DNA of 64,000 nt from Roseateles oligotrophus (GTDB lineage Bacteria; Pseudomonadota; Gammaproteobacteria; Burkholderiales; Burkholderiaceae_C). Below are positions 40,984 to 49,845 of this stretch, in pieces. The stretch spans positions 290,360 through 354,359 of the forward strand of contig NZ_JACHLP010000006.1 of assembly GCF_014204525.1 (NCBI RefSeq), written 5' to 3'. Made by a program: the position numbers and the translations under genes. The notes under the pieces were generated by a model. That model was not told where the DNA came from. It ran no database searches and saw nothing but the letters and a program-made list of their open reading frames with translations. Positions within the stretch are counted from its first letter, which is position 1, and each line of letters starts with the position of its first letter.

Positions 40984-42120
40984 ATGGAACGTGATCAGGC
41001 CACCAAGTTCATCAACGACCTCTTGCGTTTGATGGTGTCGCGCAAGGGCTCGGACTTGTTCCTGACCGCGGAGTTCCCGCCCGCCATCAAGGTGGACGGC
41101 AAGGTGACCAAGGTCTCGCCCCAGCCTCTCTCCGGTCAGCACACCTTGCAGCTGGCGCGGGCCATCATGAACGACAAGCAGGCGGCCGAATTCGAACGCC
41201 ACAAGGAATGCAATTTCGCCATCTCGCCCCAGGGCGTGGGGCGCTTCCGTGTCAATGCCTATCTGCAGCAGGGCTGCGTGGGCCTGGTGCTGCGGACCAT
41301 TCCCGCCACCCTGCCCAGCATCGCCTCGCTGGAGCTGCCGCCCATTCTGCGTGAGGTCGTGCAGTTCAAGCGTGGCCTGATCATCGTCGTGGGCGCCACC
41401 GGTTCGGGCAAGAGCACCTCGCTGGCGGCCATGATCGATGAGCGCAACGAGACCACCTTCGGCCACATCATCACCATCGAAGACCCGGTGGAGTTCGTCC
41501 ATCCGCACAAGAACTGCATCGTCAGCCAGCGGGAGGTGGGCATAGACACCGATAACTGGGAGATCGCGCTGAAGAACTCCCTGCGCCAGGCGCCGGACGT
41601 GATCCTGATGGGCGAGCTGCGCGACCGCGAGACCATGGAGCATGCCGTGGCCTTTGCCGAGACCGGCCACCTCTGCATGGCCACCCTGCACGCCAACAGC
41701 GCCAACCAGGCCCTGGACCGCATCATCAACTTCTTCCCCGAGGAGCGCCGCACCCAGCTGCTGATGGACCTGTCCCTCAATCTGCGCGCCCTGGTCTCGC
41801 AGCGCCTCTTGCCGCGCCGCGAGGGCAAGGGCCGGGTGGCGGCGGTGGAGATCCTGCTCAACACGCCCTTGATTTCCGACCTGATCTTCAAGGGTGAGGT
41901 GGGCGAGATCAAGGAAATCATGAAGCGCTCGCGCGAGCAAGGCATGCAGACCTTTGACCAGGCCTTGTTCGACCTTTACGAGATGGGCAAGGTCACTTAC
42001 GAAGACGCTTTGCGCAATGCCGACTCGGTCAACGATCTGCGCCTGCAGATCAAGCTCAATAGCGAGCGGGCCCGCGCGGGGGATCTATCCTCGGGCACCG
42101 AACATTTCACCATTGTCTGA
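40984..42120 (+). CDS. pilU: Type IV pilus accessory ATPase PilU
   Basis: A 378-residue PilT paralogue that supports strong or surface-specific pilus retraction. It carries Walker A GATGSGKST (137-145), an Asp box (TIEDPVEFVH), the Walker B region (APDVILMGELRDRETM) and a His box (GHLCMATLHANSA), and an extended C-terminus typical of PilU. ATG 40984 begins MERDQATKF. pilU is expected to depend on PilT for activity. The beta-hydroxyacid dehydrogenase gene follows 9 bp after the stop and may be cotranscribed. Confidence 0.95.
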   Translation: MERDQATKFINDLLRLMVSRKGSDLFLTAEFPPAIKVDGKVTKVSPQPLSGQHTLQLARAIMNDKQAAEFERHKECNFAISPQGVGRFRVNAYLQQGCVGLVLRTIPATLPSIASLELPPILREVVQFKRGLIIVVGATGSGKSTSLAAMIDERNETTFGHIITIEDPVEFVHPHKNCIVSQREVGIDTDNWEIALKNSLRQAPDVILMGELRDRETMEHAVAFAETGHLCMATLHANSANQALDRIINFFPEERRTQLLMDLSLNLRALVSQRLLPRREGKGRVAAVEILLNTPLISDLIFKGEVGEIKEIMKRSREQGMQTFDQALFDLYEMGKVTYEDALRNADSVNDLRLQIKLNSERARAGDLSSGTEHFTIV

Positions 42121-42129
42121 GGTCCATCC

Positions 42130-43047
42130 ATGAGCCAAACCCCGGCCGCCACCGTCGCGGAACGTCGTTACGAGGCCATTCCCCAGCGCCGGCTCGCCTT
42201 CCTGGGCCTGGGCGTGATGGGCCACCCCATGGCCGGCCACCTGGCCCGCGCCGGCCATGCGCTGACGGTCTACAACCGCACTTCGGCCAAGGCCCAGGCC
42301 TGGGCCCAGGAGTTTGGTGGCCAGGTGGCCGCGACGCCGGCGGCCGCCGCGGCCGGTGCCGACATCGTGTTCGCCTGCGTGGGCAATGACGATGATTTGC
42401 GCTCCGTCGTGCTGGGCGAGCAGGGCGCTTTTGCCGGCATGCGGGCCGGCGCGGTTTTCGTGGACCACACCACCGCCTCGGCCGAGGTGGCGCGCGAGCT
42501 GTTTGCGCAAGCCAAAGCGCGCGGTCTGCACTTTGTCGACGCCCCGGTGTCCGGCGGCCAGGCCGGTGCGGTGAATGGCGCGCTCACGGTGATGTGCGGC
42601 GGCGACGCGGCGCCGTTCGAAACGATTCGGCCGCTGGCCCTGGCCTTCGCCAAGGCGGTGACCCGGGTGGGTGAATCGGGCGCCGGCCAGCTGGCCAAGA
42701 TGGTCAATCAGATCTGCATCGCCGGCCTGGTGCAAGGCCTGGCCGAGGCCATCGCCTTCGGGCAGAAAGCCGGCTTGGACATGCCGCAGGTGCTGGACGT
42801 TATCGGCAAGGGCGCGGCCCAGAGCTGGCAGATGGACAACCGCGGCAAGACCATGGTCGAGGGCCGCTTCGACTTCGGCTTCGCCGTCGACTGGATGCGC
42901 AAGGATCTGGGCCTGGTGCTGGACGAAGCCCGCCGCAACGGCGCCCGCCTGCCGGTGACGGCCCTGGTGGACCAGTTCTATGCCGATGTGCAGGCCCTGG
43001 GCGGGCAGCGCTGGGATACCTCCAGCCTGATCAAGCGATTGAAGTAG
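42130..43047 (+). CDS. NAD(P)-dependent beta-hydroxyacid dehydrogenase
   Basis: A 305-residue enzyme of the 3-hydroxyisobutyrate/tartronate-semialdehyde reductase family. The N-terminal Rossmann motif is LAFLGLGVMGHPMAGHLARAGH, the substrate-binding signature is DAPVSGGQAGAVNGALTVMCGG, and the catalytic-Lys region is SGAGQLAKMVNQICIAGLVQGLAEA. Substrate choice (3-hydroxyisobutyrate, tartronate semialdehyde or succinic semialdehyde) cannot be settled. It follows pilU by 9 bp; the pairing looks positional, as in other Burkholderiales. Two hairpins and a repeat follow the stop. Confidence 0.9.
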   Translation: MSQTPAATVAERRYEAIPQRRLAFLGLGVMGHPMAGHLARAGHALTVYNRTSAKAQAWAQEFGGQVAATPAAAAAGADIVFACVGNDDDLRSVVLGEQGAFAGMRAGAVFVDHTTASAEVARELFAQAKARGLHFVDAPVSGGQAGAVNGALTVMCGGDAAPFETIRPLALAFAKAVTRVGESGAGQLAKMVNQICIAGLVQGLAEAIAFGQKAGLDMPQVLDVIGKGAAQSWQMDNRGKTMVEGRFDFGFAVDWMRKDLGLVLDEARRNGARLPVTALVDQFYADVQALGGQRWDTSSLIKRLK

Positions 43048-43062
43048 CACCCCTCGTCCGGC

Positions 43063-43086
43063 CTCGCCGCGCTGAACGCGGGCGAG
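43063..43086. repeat. 24-bp palindromic repeat, copy 1
   Basis: CTCGCCGCGCTGAACGCGGG followed by CGAG, a hairpin-forming segment. The reverse complement of 56745-56768 matches 23 of its 24 bases. It lies just past the dehydrogenase stop. It resembles a REP-type interspersed intergenic repeat. Confidence 0.5.
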
Positions 43087-43109
43087 TCCAACCGGTCCCC
43101 CGAGGGGAC

Positions 43110-43144
43110 GGTGCTGCTTGCCGGATTGACCGGCAAGCAGCACC
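43110..43144. terminator. Strong hairpin, possible bidirectional terminator
   Basis: Perfect 15-bp arms (43110-43124 and 43130-43144) with a 5-nt ATTGA loop, between the convergent dehydrogenase (stop 43047) and dolP-like (stop 43201) genes. There is no T run, so termination is not certain, but placement between convergent genes fits. Confidence 0.55.
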
Positions 43145-43200
43145 CACGCGGGCCGGCTTGGGACGGCCCGGCGCTCGGCCCGAAAAACCTTGGCGCGCGA

Positions 43201-43866
43201 TCACTTTTTGGCTTGAGGTGTGATCCGCGCCAGCTCTTCCTCGCTGATGATCTCGAAGGCGCGCACCACCTTCTTCACGCCGCTGACGCCACGCGCCAGC
43301 TCGCTGGCGCGGCCGGCCTCGCGTTCGGTGACGCGGCCCATCAGGTAGACGGCCTCGCGCTCCACCACCACGTAGAAGGCATTGGACAGCAGGTCCTTGG
43401 CGTCAACGAACTGGGCCTTGACCTTGGTGGCGATCAGCACATCGTTGGAGCGGCTGCTGAAGGAGCTGGTGGGCAGGACCGCCGTCTCATTGAGCACGCT
43501 GCGCACGTTTTCGACGCCGGCGACCAAGCTCTCCAGCTTGTTGCGGTCGGCCTCGCTGGCCACCTCGCCGGTGATCAGCACCAGGCGGTTATAGCTATTG
43601 ATATTGACGTGGGCGTTGTTGCCGAAGTGCTCGCGCACCCGGGCGGCGGCCTTGAACTCGACGCCCTCGTCCTCGACCTGGCTGCCCGAGGTGCGGCGGT
43701 CCGTCGCCACCATCGCGCCGCCCACCATGGCACCGCCTATCACCAGGGGCGCACAAGCCGTGTTCAGCAGGCCGGCCATCAGCACGGCGCCGAGCAAGGC
43801 CAGGCGGGGCAGGGCAGGGAAGGAGGCGGAAGTCGACTGACGGCGGTTCAAAGCTGGCTTGCTCAT
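43201..43866 (-). CDS. dolP: BON-domain lipoprotein (DolP/YraP-like)
   Basis: A 221-residue outer-membrane lipoprotein with two BON domains (residues ~75-145 and ~150-215: FKAAARVREHFGNNAHVNIN, VASEADRNKLESLVAGVENV, NDVLIATKVKAQFVDAKDLL, VYLMGRVTEREAGRASELAR). A lipobox (LLNTAC, Cys38) follows the hydrophobic stretch. In E. coli DolP maintains outer-membrane integrity. The start at 43866 gives the signal; starts at 43896 or 43911 are alternatives. It follows the diaA-like gene, recalling the yraN-diaA-dolP order. Confidence 0.88.
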   Translation of the reverse strand: MSKPALNRRQSTSASFPALPRLALLGAVLMAGLLNTACAPLVIGGAMVGGAMVATDRRTSGSQVEDEGVEFKAAARVREHFGNNAHVNINSYNRLVLITGEVASEADRNKLESLVAGVENVRSVLNETAVLPTSSFSSRSNDVLIATKVKAQFVDAKDLLSNAFYVVVEREAVYLMGRVTEREAGRASELARGVSGVKKVVRAFEIISEEELARITPQAKK

Positions 43867-43920
43867 GCGTGTCCTGTGGGTGGAATCGTTCTTCATGCAA
43901 AGAAAAATCAAACGTTCGGT

Positions 43921-44496
43921 TTACTCGTCGGCCTCGCCCAGCAACTGCAAATCGATCGCATCGCAAAGGCAATGGGCCAAGAGGCGCTGGGCCTCGGCCA
44001 CGCGGGCGCTGCGGCCATGGGGGACGCGGATCTGCACATCGGTGTCGCGCATCAGGCCGCGCAATTCGTCGTTGATGCTGCCGGTGATGGCGATCACGCT
44101 CATGTCCTGGCCATGCGCCGCTTCCAGCACCGGGGCCCAGTGCGAGAGATGGGCGGCCAGGGACTCGAACACGATCAGCAGATCGCCGGGGTGGCCAAAA
44201 GCCTGCACCTGGCGGCTCAGCGCCGCTTCCTGGCTATAGCCATGGGTCTGGCCGTCCAGGGCCATGGCCGCGAGGCCGGGCCGGTCCTGTTCGAAACGGC
44301 CCACCAGCAGGGCCGCCATGTATTGCGCATCCAGGGACGAGAGACCCAGGCCGCAACACAGCACGCGGCCACCGCCGGTGATGCCGTCGATCAGCATCTG
44401 CGCGGCGCTGGACAAAGGACGTGAAAGGTTCTCGGCCACCTGGTACAGCAGGTCGGCGCTCTCAAAGAATTGTTGTTGGATGCGTTGCTCTAGCAT
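43921..44496 (-). CDS. diaA: SIS-domain protein, DiaA/GmhA-like
   Basis: A 191-residue SIS-domain protein (LIDGITGGGRVLCCGLGLSS, GDLLIVFESLAA, VIAITGSINDELRGLMRDTD, RVAEAQRLLAHCLCDAIDLQ). DiaA binds DnaA to promote timely replication initiation; GmhA isomerises sedoheptulose 7-phosphate for LPS. The neighbours (yraN upstream, dolP downstream) match the E. coli yraN-diaA-dolP cluster, favouring DiaA. The GmhA catalytic Glu/His pair cannot be confirmed. It is 54 bp upstream of dolP. Confidence 0.75.
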   Translation of the reverse strand: MLEQRIQQQFFESADLLYQVAENLSRPLSSAAQMLIDGITGGGRVLCCGLGLSSLDAQYMAALLVGRFEQDRPGLAAMALDGQTHGYSQEAALSRQVQAFGHPGDLLIVFESLAAHLSHWAPVLEAAHGQDMSVIAITGSINDELRGLMRDTDVQIRVPHGRSARVAEAQRLLAHCLCDAIDLQLLGEADE

Positions 44497-44560
44497 GGGC
44501 GGGGATCATAAGGCTTGCAGGCAAACCCTCGATCGACGCGCTGCAGCAGCCTGTAACGGT

Positions 44561-44953
44561 TTACTCGGCATTGAATGCGGCTTGTAGCCATTCAATCTGC
44601 TCCCCTTCGATCGCGATGACGTCGAAACGGCAGGGCGGTGGCGTGGCCTGGTTCAGCAAAAAGTGCTGGGCCGCGTAGATCAGCCGGCGCTGCTTGGCGG
44701 CGCCCACGCTGGCCGCCGCGCCGCCGTGTGAGGCGTCGGCGCGGGCGCGTACCTCGACGAAGACCAGGGTGCCCTCGGCGTCGCGCATGATCAGGTCCAC
44801 CTCGCCGGCCCGCGCTCGCGGGCCGGCGGCGACCCGATAATTGCGCTCCACGAGGCGCAGGCCGTGCTGCTGCAGAAATTGCAGGGCATGTTCTTCGGCC
44901 GCCTCGCCAAAGGTCTTGGATGAAGCACGGGAAACCCTCCACTTGAACAACAT
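44561..44953 (-). CDS. yraN: YraN (UPF0102) family nuclease-like protein
   Basis: A 130-residue protein of the YraN family, a PD-(D/E)xK-type endonuclease fold. The core motifs are GEVDLIMRD (50-58) and LVFVEVRAR (63-71), with the N-terminal GEAAEEHALQFLQQHGL. The ATG at 44953 (MLFKWRVSRAS) is chosen; in-frame upstream codons to 45058 overlap rsmI. The start is only 22 bp from the divergent rsmI start, so both share a promoter region. Confidence 0.88.
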   Translation of the reverse strand: MLFKWRVSRASSKTFGEAAEEHALQFLQQHGLRLVERNYRVAAGPRARAGEVDLIMRDAEGTLVFVEVRARADASHGGAAASVGAAKQRRLIYAAQHFLLNQATPPPCRFDVIAIEGEQIEWLQAAFNAE

Positions 44954-44975
44954 CGTCGGCAATGCCTCCTCCTTG

Positions 44976-45881
44976 ATGCTGCAGGCCGCGGCGGCGGCCG
45001 CGGGCTCGCAGCAGTATCCCGCAGCCACGCTGTATGTGCTGGCCACGCCCATCGGCAATCTGGCCGATCTGAGCTACCGCGCCGTTCATGTGCTGAGCCT
45101 GGTCGATGCCGTGGCCTGCGAGGACACCCGGGTCAGCGGCGGCCTGTTGCGCCATCTGGGCCTGCACAAACCCTTGATCGCCCTGCACCAGCACAACGAG
45201 CACGAGGCCAGCGCCGGCCTGATCCGGCGCCTGCAGCAGGGCGAGCGCATCGCCTACATCAGCGACGCCGGCACGCCGGCCATCTCCGACCCCGGCGCCG
45301 TGCTGGTGGCGGCGGTGGCGGCGGCCGGCCTGCGTGTCTTCCCGGTGCCCGGCGTCAGCAGCACCGTCACCGCCTTGAGCGTGGCGGGCGATGCCCAGGC
45401 CCAGGGCTTTGAGTTTGCCGGCTTCTTGCCGACCAAGGCGGCCGAGCGCCGCACGGCGCTCTCGGCCCTGTGCAAGAGCCCGCGCAGCCAGGTCTTGTTC
45501 GAGGCCCCGCACCGCATCCAGGCCTTGATCGAGTTGCTGGCCGATGTGTGCCCGCGGCAGAAAGTGACGGTCTGCCGCGAGCTGACCAAGCAGTTCGAGA
45601 CCGTCTACACCGCCCCCGCCGCCGAGCTGCCGGCCTGGCTGGCGGCCGACAGCCAGCGCGAGCGCGGCGAGTTCGTGCTGGTGCTGCATGCCTTGAAGCC
45701 CGAATCGGCGGCGGACAGCGATCTGCCCATCGAGGCCTTGCGGACCCTGCAGATTCTGGCGGCCGAGTTGCCGCTCAAGCAGGCCGTGGCGCTGGCCGCC
45801 GAAATCAGCGGCGCGCCGCGCAACAAGCTTTACGAGCTGGCGCTGGCGCAGAAGAAGGCGCGTGAGTCTCAGGACGATTGA
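44976..45881 (+). CDS. rsmI: 16S rRNA (cytidine-1402-2'-O)-methyltransferase
   Basis: A 301-residue SAM-dependent enzyme that 2'-O-methylates C1402 in the 16S decoding centre. Family motifs: LYVLATPIGNLADLSYRA, EDTRVSGGLLRHLGL, ISDAGTPAISDPGAVLV, FPVPGVSSTVTALSVAG and LFEAPHRIQALIELL with VCRELTKQFETVYT. ATG 44976 is used; an upstream TTG at 44973 is possible. In E. coli it heads the rsmI-lpoA-yraN-diaA-dolP cluster; here lpoA is absent and rsmI is divergent from yraN. Its stop overlaps the convergent DUF4188 gene by 13 bp. Confidence 0.95.
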   Translation: MLQAAAAAAGSQQYPAATLYVLATPIGNLADLSYRAVHVLSLVDAVACEDTRVSGGLLRHLGLHKPLIALHQHNEHEASAGLIRRLQQGERIAYISDAGTPAISDPGAVLVAAVAAAGLRVFPVPGVSSTVTALSVAGDAQAQGFEFAGFLPTKAAERRTALSALCKSPRSQVLFEAPHRIQALIELLADVCPRQKVTVCRELTKQFETVYTAPAAELPAWLAADSQRERGEFVLVLHALKPESAADSDLPIEALRTLQILAAELPLKQAVALAAEISGAPRNKLYELALAQKKARESQDD

Positions 45882-46360
45882 GGCTCTGAATCGCTGGCCT
45901 GCAGCCGCCCGGCCGCCGATTTGCGCAGCCCGCTGGCCGGCTGCAAATGGCCGGCGCGGCCCAGGCCGAAGGCCGGCATATTGAGGTAGACATTTTCATA
46001 ACGGCCCGGCGAGACGGCATAGCTCTCGTGCCAGATGCCTACCGTGCCGTCCGTGCCCACCGCCTGGTTGAAAGCGGCCCAGGCAGGCAGATGCTCGCTT
46101 TCGCGGTTTCTGGCATAGGCCAGCAACTGGTCCATGGAGCGCCAGTACTGCACGAGCAGGATGGTGCGTGAAAACCAGAGATCGGCATGCAGCAGGCCCA
46201 GCTCGGGCTTGGCTTGCAACTCCTTCAGCATGCGTGGCATGGCCTGGGCGACCGGCCACCATTTGTGCAGCAGCCAGGGTTTGTTGATGCGCATGCCGAT
46301 CAGGAAGACGACGAAGTCGCCGTCCAGACTGGCGCATAGGCGTTCGCGGTGAATCATCAT
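45869..46360 (-). CDS. DUF4188 domain protein
   Basis: A 163-residue protein matching the DUF4188 family (GDFVVFLIGMRINKPWLLHK, WSRTILLVQYWRS-like segment LWFSRTILLVQYWRSMDQLL, GIWHESYAV). Members are sometimes called monooxygenase-like because of an alpha-beta dimeric fold, but no cofactor site is visible. Its ATG overlaps the stop of the epimerase gene by 4 bp (46357-46360), so the two are coupled and likely act together. Confidence 0.75.
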   Translation of the reverse strand: MMIHRERLCASLDGDFVVFLIGMRINKPWLLHKWWPVAQAMPRMLKELQAKPELGLLHADLWFSRTILLVQYWRSMDQLLAYARNRESEHLPAWAAFNQAVGTDGTVGIWHESYAVSPGRYENVYLNMPAFGLGRAGHLQPASGLRKSAAGRLQASDSEPQSS

Positions 46361-47346
46361 GGGCTGAGCTTGGTGTTGAGCTTGGGGGCCTTGGCGGGAG
46401 TCAGCAGGGCCGGGATGCTGTCACGCAAGGCCTGCGCTAGCGCTGTGTGGGACGGCGCGCCGATCAGGGCAAGCAGCTCGGTGTCCACCAGGCGATGGGG
46501 CCGCTCCCAGAGGTAACGCATTTCGGTCACGGCGCGCCAGCTGGGGACCAGCAGCCCGCCCAGCTTCATCAAGCCCCAGGGCAGACGGCGGGGCTTCAGC
46601 TTGCGGCCGTGGAGCCGCTCCAGCGTCGAGAGCAAGACCTGACCCTCGATCGCATGGCCGGCGAAGTGATAGCGGTGGTGGCCGCGCAACTGGGCCCGTC
46701 GCTCGGCCACCCGCACAAAGACCTGGGCCAGATCGGGCAGATAGGCCCAGGCATGGACGAGGTTCAGCGGGCCGGGGTAGACGAAGACGCCCCGGTCCAG
46801 CTTGCTCGCGATCGCCAGGTCCAACCAACTGCCGCTGCCGGTGCCGCCGAAAAAATCACCGGCGCGCAGCACCACCGAGTCCAGGCCCTGGGCCGCCGCC
46901 GCGGCCATCCGCGCCTCCAGCGCGATGCGCAGCCGGGCCTTGGATGTGTCGGGCCGCTCGGCTGTGGACAAGTCCAGCCGTTCCGGCAGATCGCGGCCAA
47001 AGTTATACACATTGCCGGGCAGCATCAGCAGGGCGCCCAGGGCCTGGGCCGTGGCCTGCGCGCTCGCGGCCAGGGGCGGCAGCATGGCCTCCCAGCGGTG
47101 ATAGGGCGGGTTCAGCGCATTGATCACGACGGGGATCTCGGCCGCCGCCTGCCTGGCCTGCTGCAGCAGCGCGCCGCTGTCCAGCGCGTCGCAGCGCAGG
47201 GCCTGGATCAGGGGCTGGCCCAGCAGCGGCGCGGGCAAGGGCTTGCGCGCCTGGGCCAGCACCTGCCAGCCGGCTTGGGCAAAGGCCGGGCCTAGCGCCT
47301 GGCCCAGGCGGCCGGCGGCGCCGAGGATGAGAACCGTTTTTTGCAT
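46357..47346 (-). CDS. NAD-dependent epimerase-like protein
   Basis: A 330-residue member of the extended SDR superfamily. The Rossmann motif is VLILGAAGRLGQALGPAFAQ at residues 4-23, followed by PVVINALNPPYHRW, NVYNFGRDLP and VVLRAGDFFGGTGSG. The YxxxK catalytic pair of classical epimerases is not in its usual context, so it may be an atypical reductase or nucleotide-sugar enzyme. ATG 47346 (MQKTVLILG) is used. It is divergent from a LysR gene over a 108-bp gap, the usual arrangement for a LysR target. Confidence 0.75.
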   Translation of the reverse strand: MQKTVLILGAAGRLGQALGPAFAQAGWQVLAQARKPLPAPLLGQPLIQALRCDALDSGALLQQARQAAAEIPVVINALNPPYHRWEAMLPPLAASAQATAQALGALLMLPGNVYNFGRDLPERLDLSTAERPDTSKARLRIALEARMAAAAAQGLDSVVLRAGDFFGGTGSGSWLDLAIASKLDRGVFVYPGPLNLVHAWAYLPDLAQVFVRVAERRAQLRGHHRYHFAGHAIEGQVLLSTLERLHGRKLKPRRLPWGLMKLGGLLVPSWRAVTEMRYLWERPHRLVDTELLALIGAPSHTALAQALRDSIPALLTPAKAPKLNTKLSP

Positions 47347-47454
47347 GGCATGTCTTGTTGAGCTGGCGATGCTTGCAGTGTGTCCATCCACGGAGTTATG
47401 CGGAAGCCATGTTTCTGAATCGCAGCTATGCATCAATGAATTAATAATCGGCGC

Positions 47455-48348
47455 ATGAATCAAGACTTGGATTGGTCCTTGCTGCAGGTCTTTCTGGCCC
47501 TGGCCGAGGCCGGTTCGCTCAACCGGGCGGCTCCCCGGCTGGGCCAGAGCCAGCCCACGCTGAGCCGCCAGCTGGCGGCGCTGGAGGCGGATTTGGGCCA
47601 GACCCTGTTCGAGCGCCATGCCCGCGGCCTGCGCCTGACGGCCGCCGGTCAGGCCCTGCTGCCGGCCGCCCAGCGCATGTTTGATGCCGCGCGCGAGCTG
47701 AGCCTGGCGCTGGCCGCGCGCGACCAGTCCCTGGCCGGCACGGTGCGGCTGACGGCCAGCGAGGTGGTCAGCCATCACTTTTTGCCGCCGGTGCTGCTGG
47801 ACCTGCGGCGCCAGCACCCCGAGATCCAGATCGAGCTGGTGGCCAGCGACCAGGTGGCCAATCTGCAGGAGCGCAGCGCCGACATCGCCCTGCGCATGTT
47901 CCGCCCCGAGCAGCCCACCCTGGTGGCGCGCAAGCTGGGCGACTGGGCGCTGGGCTTTTACGTCCACCGCGACTACCTCGCCCGCCATGGCCGGCCCGAG
48001 ATGGGCAATCTGCTGCAGCACCAGTGGCTGGGTTATGACCAGTCCGAGCTGATGCTGCGCGGTTTTGCCCGGGCGGGATTCCAGATCGGGCGCGAGTTCT
48101 TCGGCTTTCGCTGCGACAACCAGTTGGTGGCCTGGGAATGCATGCGCGCCGGCATGGGCATCGCGGTCGGGCCGCAGGTGCTGGCGGCCAGGGACGCGGC
48201 CCTGCTGCGCGTGCTGCCCGAGATCCCCATCCCGCCCCTGCCTCTGTGGCTGACCGCCCACCGCGAGTTGCGCGACACGCCGCGCCTGCGCCTGGTCTTC
48301 GACGCCCTGGCCCAGGCCTTTGCCGCCCCTCCTACAATGCCCCCATGA
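47455..48348 (+). CDS. LysR-family regulator
   Basis: A 297-residue LTTR with an N-terminal winged helix (DWSLLQVFLALAEAGSLNRA, RLGQSQPTLSRQLAALEADL, LFERHARGLRLTAAG) and a substrate-binding domain (GTVRLTASEVVSHHFLPPVL). It is divergent from the epimerase/DUF4188 pair and probably regulates it. The stop overlaps the tldD ATG (48345-48348), which may be accidental, since TldD is housekeeping. Confidence 0.9.
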   Translation: MNQDLDWSLLQVFLALAEAGSLNRAAPRLGQSQPTLSRQLAALEADLGQTLFERHARGLRLTAAGQALLPAAQRMFDAARELSLALAARDQSLAGTVRLTASEVVSHHFLPPVLLDLRRQHPEIQIELVASDQVANLQERSADIALRMFRPEQPTLVARKLGDWALGFYVHRDYLARHGRPEMGNLLQHQWLGYDQSELMLRGFARAGFQIGREFFGFRCDNQLVAWECMRAGMGIAVGPQVLAARDAALLRVLPEIPIPPLPLWLTAHRELRDTPRLRLVFDALAQAFAAPPTMPP

Positions 48349-49808
48349 TTTCGCGCGAACCCACACTTGCCCGCCTGGTAGCAGCCCGTAGCCAATTGCT
48401 GGAGCCCTATGGTCTCAGCGAAGCGGTGCTCAACAAAGCCTTGCGGCTGATCACCGAGCATCGCGTCGATGATGCCGACCTCTACTTCCAGACCACCCGT
48501 GCCGAGGGCTGGAGCCTGGAGGAGGGCATCGTCAAGAGCGGCAGCTTCAGCATCGACCAGGGCGTGGGCGTGCGCGCCGTGACGGGCGAGAAGACGGCCT
48601 TTGCTTATTCCGACGACATCTCCGAGGCCGCCATCCTGGACGCCGCGCTGACCGTGCGCAGCATTGCCGCCGCCGGCCAGAGCCGTCGCGTCAAGGTGCC
48701 CAGCACGGGCACCGTGGCGGCCAGCCGCGCGCTCTACGGCATGGACGACCCCATCGCCAGCCTGGACAGCACCGAGAAAGTGGCCTTGCTGGAGCGCACC
48801 GAGCGCATGGCCCGCGCCAAGGACCCGCGCGTGGCCCAGGTCATGGCCGGCTTGGCCGCCGAGCATGAGGTGATTCTGGTGGCCCGTGCGGATGGAACAT
48901 TAGCCGCCGATGTGCGCCCTCTGGTGCGCCTGAGCGTGACCGTGATCGCCGAGAGCAATGGCCGCCGCGAGGTGGGCTCGGGCGGCGGCGGCGGCCGCTT
49001 CGGCCTGGCCTATTTCAGCGACGAGATGATTGCCAGTTATGTGGAGCAGGCCGTCACGGCGGCCCTGACCAATTTGGAATCGCGCCCGGCCCCGGCCGGC
49101 GAGATGACCGTGGTGCTGGGCCCGGGCTGGCCCGGTGTGCTCTTGCACGAAGCCATAGGCCATGGCCTGGAGGGTGACTTCAACCGCAAGGGCTCCAGCG
49201 CCTTTGCCGGCCGCATCGGCCAGCGCGTGGCCGCCAAGGGCGTGACGGTGCTGGACGACGGCACCCTGCCGGACCGCCGCGGCTCCATGAATGTGGACGA
49301 CGAGGGCTGTGCCTCGCAGCGCAATGTGTTGATCGAGGACGGCATTCTGAAGGGCTATATCCAGGACGCGATGAATGCGCGCCTGATGAAGGTGGCGCCC
49401 ACCGGCAACGGTCGACGTGAGAGTTATGCCCATGTGCCCATGCCGCGCATGACCAACACCTATATGCTGGGTGGCGACAAAGATCCGAAGGAAATCATCG
49501 CCAGCATCAAGAAAGGCCTCTACGCCAGCAACTTCGGCGGCGGCCAGGTGGACATCACCTCGGGCAAATTCGTGTTCTCCGCCAGCGAGGCCTTCTGGGT
49601 CGAGAACGGCCAGATCCAATACCCCGTCAAGGGCGCCACCATCATCGGTAACGGCCCAGACGCACTGACCCGGGTCAGCATGATTGGCAACGATATGCAG
49701 CTGGACACCGGCGTCGGCGTCTGCGGCAAGGAGGGCCAGAGCGTGCCGGTGGGCGTGGGCCAGCCAACGCTGCGCATCGACGGTTTGACGGTGGGCGGTA
49801 CCGCCTGA
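48345..49808 (+). CDS. tldD: Metalloprotease TldD
   Basis: A 487-residue zinc protease that with TldE (PmbA) degrades unfolded peptides and matures microcins and similar peptides in E. coli. The metal motif is HEAIGH (268-273, within LLHEAIGHGLEGD), and a Cys-containing GKEGQSVPVGVGQPTLRI is conserved near the C-terminus. It starts at ATG 48345, which overlaps the LysR stop. Its partner PmbA is not in the window. A 38-bp gap separates it from the aromatic leader peptide. Confidence 0.93.
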   Translation: MISREPTLARLVAARSQLLEPYGLSEAVLNKALRLITEHRVDDADLYFQTTRAEGWSLEEGIVKSGSFSIDQGVGVRAVTGEKTAFAYSDDISEAAILDAALTVRSIAAAGQSRRVKVPSTGTVAASRALYGMDDPIASLDSTEKVALLERTERMARAKDPRVAQVMAGLAAEHEVILVARADGTLAADVRPLVRLSVTVIAESNGRREVGSGGGGGRFGLAYFSDEMIASYVEQAVTAALTNLESRPAPAGEMTVVLGPGWPGVLLHEAIGHGLEGDFNRKGSSAFAGRIGQRVAAKGVTVLDDGTLPDRRGSMNVDDEGCASQRNVLIEDGILKGYIQDAMNARLMKVAPTGNGRRESYAHVPMPRMTNTYMLGGDKDPKEIIASIKKGLYASNFGGGQVDITSGKFVFSASEAFWVENGQIQYPVKGATIIGNGPDALTRVSMIGNDMQLDTGVGVCGKEGQSVPVGVGQPTLRIDGLTVGGTA

Positions 49809-49845
49809 AAGCTTGGCGTCAAAAGAGCGTGCTACATTCCAGCCC

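Noticed and set aside
47347-48366. A long N-terminal extension of the epimerase through the LysR region
   Set aside because: It runs antisense to the LysR gene and has no conserved residues; the Rossmann motif begins at ATG 47346.
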